The position numbers and the translations under genes were made by a program. Shown here in pieces: positions 1-5,898 of a DNA stretch of 7,526 nucleotides. Numbering within the stretch: position 1 is the first letter of the stretch; every line of letters begins with the position of its first letter. A model generated the notes under the pieces. That model had not been told where the DNA came from and searched no databases. It saw nothing but the letters and a program-made list of their open reading frames with translations. The stretch comes from an uncultured Prevotellaceae bacterium (lineage in GTDB: Bacteria > Bacteroidota > Bacteroidia > Bacteroidales > Bacteroidaceae), in NCBI GenBank assembly GCA_946539475.1, contig CAMNHM010000131.1, positions 1 to 7,526 of the forward strand, read 5' to 3'.

Positions 1-815
1 ATCTCGAGGTCCTTCATGAAGGCTTGCACGCGGTCGGGTATGGTGCCGAAATAGTGGTCGTCCATCTGCTGGTTCTTGGCGCTCTCGTGGCCCATCAGCG
101 TACGCCCGGTGAGCATGAGGTCGGGGCGTGCAGAGTAGAGGCCCTCGTCGACGAGGAAGTACTCCTGCTCCCATCCCAGGTTGACGCGCACCTTCTGCAC
201 GTCGTCGTAGAAGAATGAGCAGACCTCGGTGGCAGCCTTGTCGACGGCATGTAGGGCTCGCAGCAGCGGTGCCTTGTAGTCGAGTGCCTCGCCTGTATAG
301 GCGATGAAGATGGTGGGTATGCATAGGGTGTCGTCGATGATGAATACGGGCGACGTGGGGTCCCATGCCGAGTATCCGCGTGCCTCGAAGGTGTTGCGGA
401 TGCCGCCGTTAGGGAACGACGAGGCGTCGGGCTCCTGCTGTACGAGCAGCTTGCCGCTGAAGTTCTCCATCATCCCTCCCTTGCCGTCGTGCTCCACGAA
501 GGCGTCGTGCTTCTCGGCCGTCCCCTCGGTCAGGGGCTGGAACCAGTGGGTATAGTGCGTGACGCCCATCTCCTGCGCCCATTGTTTCATTCCGGCTGCT
601 ACGGCGTCGGCAATGGAGCGGTCGAGTCGTGCGCCGTTGTCGATGACGTCGATGAGCTTGTCGTAGATATCCTTGGGCAGGTAGCGGAACATCTTTTCGC
701 GGTTGAACACGTACTTCCCAAAATACTCTGAGGGTCGCTTCGAGGGTGGCTCGATGTCGAGCGGACGCTTCTTGAACGCTTCCTCGACAACTTGGAATCT
801 GAGGTTGTTTGCCAT
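1..815 (-). CDS. glnN: Type III glutamine synthetase, N-terminal part (runs off left edge)
   Basis: ATP-dependent condensation of glutamate and ammonia to glutamine in the cytoplasm. Reading the minus strand from the ATG at 815-813 gives 271 open codons up to the window edge. The family is usually about 700-730 residues, so roughly the first third to two fifths is present. The N-terminus (MANNLRFQVVEEAF) and residues 113-151 (GGMMENFSGKLL, QQEPDASSFPNGG, FEARGYSAWD) are typical of GSIII and unlike GSI or GSII. Residues 212-222 (NLGWEQEYFLV) carry the glutamates E216 and E218 expected to bind the active-site metals, and KNQQMDDHYFG (248-257) follows. The ATP-binding C-terminal half lies outside the window. 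The gene starts 39 bases after aguB stops, with an A-rich leader and no Shine-Dalgarno site. I see no promoter in that gap, so it is probably co-transcribed with aguA and aguB. The family is known; the operon is inferred. Confidence 0.95.
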   Translation of the reverse strand, partial: MANNLRFQVVEEAFKKRPLDIEPPSKRPSEYFGKYVFNREKMFRYLPKDIYDKLIDVIDNGARLDRSIADAVAAGMKQWAQEMGVTHYTHWFQPLTEGTAEKHDAFVEHDGKGGMMENFSGKLLVQQEPDASSFPNGGIRNTFEARGYSAWDPTSPVFIIDDTLCIPTIFIAYTGEALDYKAPLLRALHAVDKAATEVCSFFYDDVQKVRVNLGWEQEYFLVDEGLYSARPDLMLTGRTLMGHESAKNQQMDDHYFGTIPDRVQAFMKDLE

Positions 816-854
816 TGTGCGTTTTTGTTGTTGTATGTATTGTGTCTGTGGATA

Positions 855-1739
855 CTAATCGATAAAGCGCCGGGTGATGTCGGAGTAGCTGTCGATGCGA
901 CGGTCGCGGAGGAAAGGCCACCAGCGCCGCACCTGTTCCGAGCGCTTCATGTCGATGCTGACGACGGCAGCGTCCTCGCTGTCGGTGGGCGACTGGTAGA
1001 GGAGCTCGCCCTGCGGTCCGCTGACGAACGATGTGCCCCAGAACTCGATGCCGCCCGTCTGCCGGCTGGGGTCAGCCTCGTGACCCACGCGGTTGACGGC
1101 AACGACGGGCAGCCCGTTGGCTACGGCATGGCCTCGCATCACCAGCTGCCAGGCCCCTCGCTGTCGCTGCTGCTCCTCGGGCGTGTCGCTGCTCTCGTAG
1201 CCGATGGCGGTGGGATAGATGAGCAGTTCGGCGCCCTGCATCGCCATCAGGCGTGCTGCCTCCGGATACCACTGGTCCCAGCAGACCATCACTCCGAGGC
1301 GTCCGACGCTCGTCTGGATGGGGTGGAAGCCCAGATCGCCGGGTGTGAAGTAGAATTTCTCGTAGTAGGCAGGGTCGTCGGGGATGTGCATCTTGCGATA
1401 GCAGCCGGCTATCTGTCCGTCGCGCTCGAAGACGACGGCGGTGTTGTGGTAGAGGCCTGGAGCGCGTCGCTCGAAGAGTGATGCGACGATCACCACGTTC
1501 AGCTCCTGTGCCAGCCGGGCGTAGTGCTCGGTGCTGGGGCCGGGTATGGGCTCAGCGAGGTCGAAGTTGTCCACATCCTCTACCTGGCAGAAGTAGAGCG
1601 AGTTGTGCAGCTCCTGCAGGACGATGAGCTCGGCGCCCTGCTCAGCCAGCTGTCGGATGCCTGTCGAGAGGCGTGCGATGTTGTCGCTGATGTCGGCAGT
1701 ATTATGCTGCTGTAGGAATCCTATTTTCAGAGTGGTCAT
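855..1739 (-). CDS. aguB: N-carbamoylputrescine amidase
   Basis: A 294-residue nitrilase-superfamily amidohydrolase, full length for AguB. It hydrolyses N-carbamoylputrescine to putrescine, CO2 and ammonia, the last step of the agmatine route to polyamines. The Glu-Lys-Cys triad is visible: E43 in VLQELHNSLYF, K116 in YRKMHIPDD and C153 in VMVCWDQWYPEAARL. Other AguB hallmarks are YEKFYFTPGDLGF (126-138), the EEQQRQRGAWQLVMRGHA segment (188-205) and NGLPVVAVNRVG (208-219). No signal peptide is seen, so it is cytoplasmic. The start is the ATG directly before TTLKIGFLQ, which forms the first beta strand of the fold, with a purine-rich leader (AGAAAAGAGAAAA). It begins 45 bases after the aguA stop and precedes glnN by 39 bases. 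The pairing with aguA favours this substrate over other C-N hydrolase substrates. Confidence 0.95.
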   Translation of the reverse strand: MTTLKIGFLQQHNTADISDNIARLSTGIRQLAEQGAELIVLQELHNSLYFCQVEDVDNFDLAEPIPGPSTEHYARLAQELNVVIVASLFERRAPGLYHNTAVVFERDGQIAGCYRKMHIPDDPAYYEKFYFTPGDLGFHPIQTSVGRLGVMVCWDQWYPEAARLMAMQGAELLIYPTAIGYESSDTPEEQQRQRGAWQLVMRGHAVANGLPVVAVNRVGHEADPSRQTGGIEFWGTSFVSGPQGELLYQSPTDSEDAAVVSIDMKRSEQVRRWWPFLRDRRIDSYSDITRRFID

Positions 1740-1784
1740 AGCTGTTTTCTCTTTTCTGGTTGTTGCGGTGTTTTCTTTCTGGCT

Positions 1785-2774
1785 TTACATGCCTTCTGCC
1801 TGGGGAGCCACGACGCTGGGTGGAAACTGCATCGTGCAGCAGTGTAGCGAGCCGTGCTGCCGGATAAGGCTGCAGCAGTCGATGCCCACGATGTCGCGCG
1901 AGGGGAATGCGTCGCCGATGATGGCGAGCGCCTGCTGGTCGAGCTCCGGCTGGCGGTAGGTGGGACAGAGCACGGCGCCGTTGACCACCAGGAAGTTGGC
2001 GTAGGTGGCGGGCAGGCGTTGCCCGTCCTCGTCGTAGATGGGGTGGGGCATCGGCAGGGGGAGCAGTCGATAGGGGCGCCCGTCGATGGTGCGGAAGGAT
2101 TGCAGCTGCTCCTCCATCATCAGCAGGTCGGCGTAGTGCTCGTCGTGTTCGTCGTCGCATGCTATATATAATAAGGTGTCGTCGGGAGCTATGCGTACGA
2201 GGGTGTCGATGTGTCCGTCGGTGTCGTCGCCGGCTAGGTGCCCGTGGTCGATCCAGAGGATGCGCTCCGCGCAGAGGTACTCTTTCAGCCGGCCTTCGAT
2301 TTCGTCCTTCGTCAGCGGCTGGTTGCGATGAGGCGCCAGCAGGCAGCACGATGTGGTGAAGATGGTGCCTCGCCCGTCGCTCTCGATCGATCCCCCCTCG
2401 AGCACGAAGTCTAGATGGTCGACGTATTCTCCGCGTAGCGTTCCTGCGTCGAAGAGGCGTCGGTTGATGGCGTTATCCTTCTCGGCAGCAAACTTTTCGC
2501 CCCATCCGTTGAAGCAGAAGTCGAGCAGGCACACTCGTCCCTCGCCATTGACGAGACTGATAAATCCGTGATCGCGAGCCCATGTGTCGTTGGAGGGCGG
2601 ACCTACGATGAGCAGTGGCTCGCGCCTACGTATCTCAGAGGCCATTTCGCGGTAGGTAGCCGTCACTTCGTCGAGCATGGGGGCCCAGTCGGTATCGCTG
2701 TGAGGCCATGTGAGCTGTACGCCGCTCTGTGGTTCCCATTCGGCAGGCATTCGGTAGTCGTTGGGTGTAATCAT
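1785..2774 (-). CDS. aguA: Agmatine deiminase
   Basis: Converts agmatine to N-carbamoylputrescine plus ammonia; AguB next door uses the product. The 329-residue protein has the peptidyl-arginine-deiminase-type fold motifs of AguA: MPAEWEPQSGVQLTWPH (9-25), the WARDHG motif with D68, LEGGS (125-129) with E126, DDTDGHID (183-190) with H188 and D190, and the C-terminal nucleophile motif GSLHC (308-312) with C312. The residues after the cysteine (CTMQFP) differ from the more usual ITQQ-type run. The chosen start is the ATG at 2774. An upstream in-frame ATG at 2789 would lie before the predicted transcription start and is rejected. A second candidate at 2750 (M9) coincides with the start of family similarity and would leave a leader of about 25 bases. 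First gene of the probable aguA-aguB-glnN operon, divergent from the ABC-like gene. Confidence 0.95.
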   Translation of the reverse strand: MITPNDYRMPAEWEPQSGVQLTWPHSDTDWAPMLDEVTATYREMASEIRRREPLLIVGPPSNDTWARDHGFISLVNGEGRVCLLDFCFNGWGEKFAAEKDNAINRRLFDAGTLRGEYVDHLDFVLEGGSIESDGRGTIFTTSCCLLAPHRNQPLTKDEIEGRLKEYLCAERILWIDHGHLAGDDTDGHIDTLVRIAPDDTLLYIACDDEHDEHYADLLMMEEQLQSFRTIDGRPYRLLPLPMPHPIYDEDGQRLPATYANFLVVNGAVLCPTYRQPELDQQALAIIGDAFPSRDIVGIDCCSLIRQHGSLHCCTMQFPPSVVAPQAEGM

Positions 2775-2778
2775 GGTG

Positions 2779-2786
2779 CAAAGGTA
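2779..2786 (-). promoter_or_regulatory. Bacteroidetes -7 promoter element for aguA
   Basis: The minus strand reads TACCTTTG, an exact match to the Bacteroidetes -7 consensus TAnnTTTG. No clear TTG -33 element lies 19-21 bases upstream. Only four bases (CACC) separate the element from the ATG at 2774, so transcription would begin within a base or two of that codon. Either the mRNA is leaderless or translation starts at 2750. Confidence 0.7.
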
Positions 2787-2806
2787 CAAATTTTTTCTAA
2801 GAATTG

Positions 2807-2837
2807 TTGCCTATTTGGCGCTTTTTTCGTAATTTTG
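2807..2837 (+). promoter_or_regulatory. Bacteroidetes -33/-7 promoter for the ABC-like gene
   Basis: TTG at 2807-2809 and TAATTTTG at 2830-2837 (exact TAnnTTTG) are separated by 20 bases, the usual spacing for the primary sigma factor of this phylum. The start codon at 2847 lies nine bases beyond the element, giving a predicted leader of only about five bases. It is back to back with the aguA promoter within 72 bases, so the two may share regulation. Confidence 0.65.
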
Positions 2838-2846
2838 CGCCCAGAT

Positions 2847-3419
2847 ATGCTAGAATTGAACGATGTACTCTTGGAGGGTGAGCACGGCACCCTCTCGATG
2901 ATGGCTCGCGAAGGTCAGGTCACCTGTCTCACTCCTTCCTCGGCACATTCGGCGTCGCCCTCTGCAGCGATGCGGTGGATTTATGCGCTGCTGGGCTTCG
3001 AGGAGGTCGTGTGCGGATATATCAGCATCGATGCTGAGCCGCTGACGGCAGCGTCGGCAGCGGTGATGCGCCGGATGATGGCTTTTGTGCCTCAGCGTCT
3101 CGACGACATCGGACAGGTCGACGTCTATCACGCTCCCGACGTGCAGCAAGTGTTCGCGCTGAAAGCCAATCGTGGGCTGCCCATCTCGAATGGCCTGCTG
3201 TCGGAGGAGATGAAGCGTACGGGAGTCAGTGGACAGCGGGCTCGCCTGCTGGCCGTCGGCGTGCTGCTCGATCGTCCGATCCTGCTGGTCGACAGTCCTG
3301 AGGCAGCGTCGATGGGCTATCTGCGGCAGCAAGCTCAGAAGGGGAGGACGGTGGTCGTCGTCAGCAGCAACCCTGCTGTCGTCCAGGCTTCCGACAATGT
3401 AGTGGAGCTCCCGGCATAG
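2847..3419 (+). CDS. Degenerate ABC transporter ATP-binding protein (probable pseudo-ATPase)
   Basis: A 190-residue protein with the outline of an ABC nucleotide-binding domain but without its catalytic residues. MLELNDVLLEG fits the first strand. REGQVTCLT (21-29) leads to where Walker A should be, but residues 30-41 (PSSAHSASPSAA) have no glycine and no lysine. The Q-loop is recognisable as FVPQ (Q83). The signature is reduced to VSGQRARLL (127-135). Walker B reads ILLVDSP (145-151), with serine replacing the catalytic glutamate, and the H-loop reads SSNP (173-176) where THDP is usual. The other reading frames hide no P-loop, so a simple frameshift does not explain the loss. The start at 2847 places the first strand at the N-terminus; the frame is open further upstream but crosses the promoter. 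A membrane protein gene follows after 45 bases, as in FetA/FetB-type pairs. Family outline is fairly secure; loss of ATPase activity is inferred, function unknown. Confidence 0.7.
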   Translation: MLELNDVLLEGEHGTLSMMAREGQVTCLTPSSAHSASPSAAMRWIYALLGFEEVVCGYISIDAEPLTAASAAVMRRMMAFVPQRLDDIGQVDVYHAPDVQQVFALKANRGLPISNGLLSEEMKRTGVSGQRARLLAVGVLLDRPILLVDSPEAASMGYLRQQAQKGRTVVVVSSNPAVVQASDNVVELPA

Positions 3420-3464
3420 GGGGCTGCAGCTTTAGTTGTACTATAAATACTTAAGAAACTATCA

Positions 3465-4091
3465 ATGAACGAGATGGAATGGTCAGTATGGGGAATTATG
3501 CTGGTGATTGTGGCGCTGGCATGCTCCTTGTTTATATTGTGGATTGTCGACCAGCGTCTGCTGCGCAATCTGTTCTCGATGCGTCTTCACCTGCCCTCGA
3601 TGCCGCTGTGGATGTGGCTCGTAGTGTGTGTGTCGATGCTTGTGGGCAGCTGTGCGATGGCTGGCAGTCTGGCGTTGTGCCTGAAGGGTAGCGCGTTCTG
3701 GCCTGCCTGGGGGCTCATGGCGTTGCTGCTGACGCTGTCGACACCTAGGGCGATGGTGGCCTACGTGCGCAGCTTGCGGCATACGGAGGAGCATCGGCGC
3801 TATCTGCTGTCGTGCGGAGCATCCCACATGGAGTCCATCGTGCCGAGTGCGCGCCGTGCGCTGCGAGCAGCTGTGCTGCCCCTGTTGTGTCAGCGTCGCT
3901 CGCCGATGTTGGTGGCAATGCCGTTGATGTGGCTGACGCTCCTGGCTTGTGGGGCGTCGCTCCTGACAGCGCTCTTGTCGGTGCTCCTGACGTGGGCAGC
4001 CGCAGTGGCAGCCGCACTCCTTACCTGTGTGCTGACCCTCTGGCTGGCCGACCGCAAGCTGTTCGACAAGCGCGAGAAACTAAAGGGCTGA
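3465..4091 (+). CDS. Short FetB/UPF0014-like ABC transporter permease
   Basis: A 208-residue integral membrane protein with about five hydrophobic segments near residues 7-28, 46-72, 77-93, 147-174 and 176-195. Between segments three and four lies a basic cytoplasmic stretch, SCGASHMES (116-124) plus ARRALRAAVLP (129-139). It resembles the coupling region of FetB/YbbM (UPF0014) permeases, where a GA pair precedes a P..R.A...A..P pattern. The following MPLMWLTLLACGASLLTAL aligns in register with the family's LPGMMTG...G...A motif but has lost most of it. The C-terminal LADRKLFD also fits. The usual length is about 250-260 residues, so one or two N-terminal helices appear to be missing. It lies 45 bases after the degenerate ATPase gene with no promoter seen, so they are probably co-transcribed. 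ATG 3474 is an alternative start. FetB exports iron in E. coli; the substrate here is unknown. Confidence 0.65.
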   Translation: MNEMEWSVWGIMLVIVALACSLFILWIVDQRLLRNLFSMRLHLPSMPLWMWLVVCVSMLVGSCAMAGSLALCLKGSAFWPAWGLMALLLTLSTPRAMVAYVRSLRHTEEHRRYLLSCGASHMESIVPSARRALRAAVLPLLCQRRSPMLVAMPLMWLTLLACGASLLTALLSVLLTWAAAVAAALLTCVLTLWLADRKLFDKREKLKG

Positions 4092-4158
4092 CATTTGTAT
4101 CAAGACATACTAATCCTCCCCGTGACATATTCTCCTCCTGAGTTATGCAATTTTTCGC

Positions 4159-4236
4159 TCATCTTACACTATCGCCTTTAACTTCCTGATCCACAACGCG
4201 CTAAGTGCAGTGTAAGTGGTTTGGTCATCTTACACT
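4159..4236. repeat. Direct repeat TCATCTTACACT, two copies 66 bases apart
   Basis: TCATCTTACACT occurs at 4159-4170 and again at 4225-4236. The offset is 66 bases, three times the 22-nt period of the adjacent dyad array. An inverted copy of its core (AGTGTAAG) lies at 4209-4216. The function is unknown. Confidence 0.8.
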
Positions 4237-4238
4237 GC
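4207..4238. repeat. Inverted repeat, 10-bp stem with 12-nt loop
   Basis: GCAGTGTAAG at 4207-4216 pairs perfectly with CTTACACTGC at 4229-4238. No T-run follows on either strand, so it is not a classical intrinsic terminator. It directly precedes the dyad array. It could be a protein-binding dyad or an mRNA 3' hairpin of the permease transcript. Confidence 0.75.
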
Positions 4239-4247
4239 CCCTTGGGA

Positions 4248-4355
4248 TACCAAAACAACTTGTTTTGGTATTCAAAGTAGGCTACTTTGGTATACAAGAT
4301 AGGCCTCTTTGCTGACCAAAACAAGTTGTTTTGGTGTCGCGAGAGGCCTACTAGG
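4248..4355. repeat. Array of 17-bp dyads spaced exactly 22 nt
   Basis: Successive units are centred at 4259, 4281, 4303, 4325 and about 4347. Units 1, 2 and 4 are perfect 17-bp palindromes with a one-base centre: CAAAACAACTTGTTTTG (4251-4267), CAAAGTAGGCTACTTTG (4273-4289) and CAAAACAAGTTGTTTTG (4317-4333). Unit 3 (4295-4311) and unit 5 (4339-4355) are decayed and keep an AGGCCT core. Linkers are 5 nt: GTATT, GTATA, CTGAC, GTGTC. The arm sequence differs between units 1 and 2, yet each is self-complementary, so the changes are compensatory. TAGGCCTCT (4300-4308) and AGAGGCCTA (4342-4350) also form an outer inverted repeat centred exactly on unit 4. The structure is seen directly; its role is unknown. 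Confidence 0.85.
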
Positions 4356-4396
4356 TACTCCCTTGCATGCATCCTGCCCGCAGAAAGTGGGCTTCT

Positions 4397-5725
4397 CTAC
4401 CTGCTCATCAGGTAGTGTTTGAAGGCCTCGAAGTCGTTGGGCATTGCCACACTCTGCTTCTCGCCTTTCATGAAGGCAGCGAGGCGCTCGGGAATCTCGA
4501 CGTCGATGCCAAGGATGTCGTCGACCTTCTCCTTGAACTTTGCAGGATGGGCCGTCTCGCAGAAGATGCCCGTCTCGCCCGGCTGCAGCTGCTCCTGCAG
4601 GGCCCGGTAGCCGCAGGCGCCGTGAGGATCGAGCACGTAGCCCGTCTCCTGATAGCATTGGCGCATGGTGTCCTTGATTTGTTCGTCGCTGTAGGTGGCT
4701 CCGCTGATGAGGCTCGTGATGCGCTGGTGGGTCTCCTCAGCCGACAGCCGCCTGCCTTCGGAGTAGAGGTCGATGATGCGTGCGAAGTTCGAGGGGGCGC
4801 CTACGTCCATTGCGTTGGCAAGTGTCTGTACGGAAGGCTTCGGCTCGTAGCTTCCTGTCTGCAGGTAGTTGTAGAACACGTCGTTGGCATTGTTTGCAGC
4901 GATGAACCGCTTCACGGGCAGCCCCATCTGATGTCCGAAGAGCGCGGCGCAGATGTTTCCGAAGTTGCCGCTGGGCACGCAGACGACAATCTCGTCGGCC
5001 GTGTCCTTCAGGCGTGCAACAGCATTGAAGTAGTAGAAAGCCTGCGGCAGGAAGCGTGCCACGTTGATACTGTTGGCCGACGTCAGGCGCATGTGACGGT
5101 TGAGCTCCTCGTCCATGAAGGCTGTCTTCACCAGTCGCTGACAGTCGTCGAAGACGCCGTCGACCTCTACTGCGGTGATGTTCTGCCCGAGGGTGGTGAA
5201 CTGGCACTCCTGGATGGGCGACACCTTCCCCTTCGGATAGAGCACGTAGACATGGATGCCTTCTACCCCGAGGAAGCCGTTGGCAACGGCCGACCCCGTG
5301 TCGCCGCTTGTCGCAACGAGCACGTTAACCGTCTGACTGCCAGAGGCCGATCCCTGTCGGATGAAGTATTGCAGCAGGCGCGCCATGAACCGGGCGCCTA
5401 CATCCTTGAAGGCAAGGGTGGGGCCGTGAAAGAGCTCAAGGCTGTAGATGTCGTCCTTGACCTTCACCACAGGACAGTCGAACGACAGCGTGTCCCAGAC
5501 CAAGTCCTGCAGGGCGTCGAGGTCGACATCGTCGCCAAAGAAGTTGCTCGCTACGTTGTAGGCGATGTCCTGGAAGCTCATCTTCCCCATATCGTCGAAG
5601 AACGCCTTTGGCAACTTGTATATCTCTTCGGGCATGTAGAGCCCTCGGTCCTCAGCCAGTCCGTTGACGACGGCTTTGCGAAGGTCGGCCACGGGAGCCT
5701 GATGGTTGGTGCTGTAATACTTCAT
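4397..5725 (-). CDS. thrC: Threonine synthase
   Basis: PLP-dependent conversion of O-phosphohomoserine to threonine and phosphate, the last step of threonine synthesis, in the cytoplasm. The 442-residue length is typical of the bacterial type. The N-terminal MKYYSTNHQAP and EDRGLYMPE (25-33) are family hallmarks. The PLP lysine is K107 in HGPTLAFKDVGARF. The cofactor phosphate and substrate motifs follow: VATSGDTGSAVANGF (137-151), SANSINVARFLPQ (216-228) and VPSGNFGNICAALFGHQMGLP (250-270). ETAHPAKF (390-397) lies near the end. The start chosen is the ATG before KYYST at 5725; an in-frame ATG at 5749 would add eight unconserved residues close to the predicted transcription start. The usual Bacteroidetes partners thrA and the phosphoglycerate-mutase-like gene are not adjacent. 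A divergent glycosidase gene lies upstream, so thrC is probably transcribed alone. Its 3' end faces the dyad array. Confidence 0.97.
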   Translation of the reverse strand: MKYYSTNHQAPVADLRKAVVNGLAEDRGLYMPEEIYKLPKAFFDDMGKMSFQDIAYNVASNFFGDDVDLDALQDLVWDTLSFDCPVVKVKDDIYSLELFHGPTLAFKDVGARFMARLLQYFIRQGSASGSQTVNVLVATSGDTGSAVANGFLGVEGIHVYVLYPKGKVSPIQECQFTTLGQNITAVEVDGVFDDCQRLVKTAFMDEELNRHMRLTSANSINVARFLPQAFYYFNAVARLKDTADEIVVCVPSGNFGNICAALFGHQMGLPVKRFIAANNANDVFYNYLQTGSYEPKPSVQTLANAMDVGAPSNFARIIDLYSEGRRLSAEETHQRITSLISGATYSDEQIKDTMRQCYQETGYVLDPHGACGYRALQEQLQPGETGIFCETAHPAKFKEKVDDILGIDVEIPERLAAFMKGEKQSVAMPNDFEAFKHYLMSR

Positions 5726-5757
5726 GATGATTTGTGTTATGTTGTGCAAATATGATG

Positions 5758-5765
5758 CAAAGGTA
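5758..5765 (-). promoter_or_regulatory. Bacteroidetes -7 promoter element for thrC
   Basis: The minus strand reads TACCTTTG, an exact TAnnTTTG match. Transcription is predicted to start near 5754, giving a leader of about 29 bases before the ATG at 5725. A TTTG lies only 12 bases upstream rather than about 20, so the -33 element is poor. Confidence 0.65.
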
Positions 5766-5843
5766 GCGAATTATTTTCAAACAGCCATCGTTTTTGCAGC
5801 ATTTTTCCTTTGTGCGAGGAAAATAGGCACTCTCTCCTTGCTA

Positions 5844-5867
5844 TTTGTTTCATTTATTTTGTTTCAT
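5844..5867. repeat. Tandem TTTGTTTCAT repeat upstream of the GH43 promoter
   Basis: Two exact 10-base copies lie at 5844-5853 and 5858-5867, start to start 14 bases, about 30 bases before the GH43 -33 element. The position would suit an activator site, but the AT-rich composition makes chance plausible. Confidence 0.4.
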
Positions 5868-5898
5868 GTTACACATTCAATAATTGGAAACATCAGCT

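Larger units (their letters stand above)
4092..4396. other. 305-base convergent intergenic region without genes
   Basis: This region lies between the 3' ends of the permease gene (plus strand) and thrC (minus strand). It has no credible coding sequence: the overlapping minus-strand frames translate repeat sequence and the shadow of thrC. It holds a CTTACACT repeat group at 4159-4238 and the 22-nt dyad array at 4248-4355. No hairpin followed by a clear T-run was seen, so termination of both genes may depend on the dyads or on Rho. Confidence 0.8.

Noticed and set aside
792..1481. 229-codon plus-strand open frame antisense to aguB and the glnN start
   Set aside because: It overlaps two well-supported genes, has no promoter or family motif, and is explained by codon bias.
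2568..2846. N-terminal extension of the ABC-like protein from an upstream ATG at 2568
   Set aside because: The extension would overlap aguA on the other strand and run through the predicted promoter; ABC domain similarity begins at MLELNDV.
2847..3000. Frameshift hiding a normal Walker A in the ABC-like gene
   Set aside because: Reading the alternative frames through the P-loop position gives no GxxGxGKS/T pattern, and the frame on both sides is continuous.
4207..4270. Classical intrinsic terminator for the permease gene
   Set aside because: Good hairpins exist but none is followed by a T-run on either strand, so I list them as repeats only.
4248..4355. CRISPR array
   Set aside because: The units are not identical repeats, linkers are only 5 nt, and no cas gene is present. 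The 22-nt period comes from palindromes, not from repeats with unique spacers.
4367..5755. 462-codon plus-strand open frame antisense to thrC
   Set aside because: It is the mirror of thrC, whose product carries all threonine synthase motifs. The antisense frame stays open because the codon bias of thrC avoids codons that would read as stops; its translation shows no recognisable domain.
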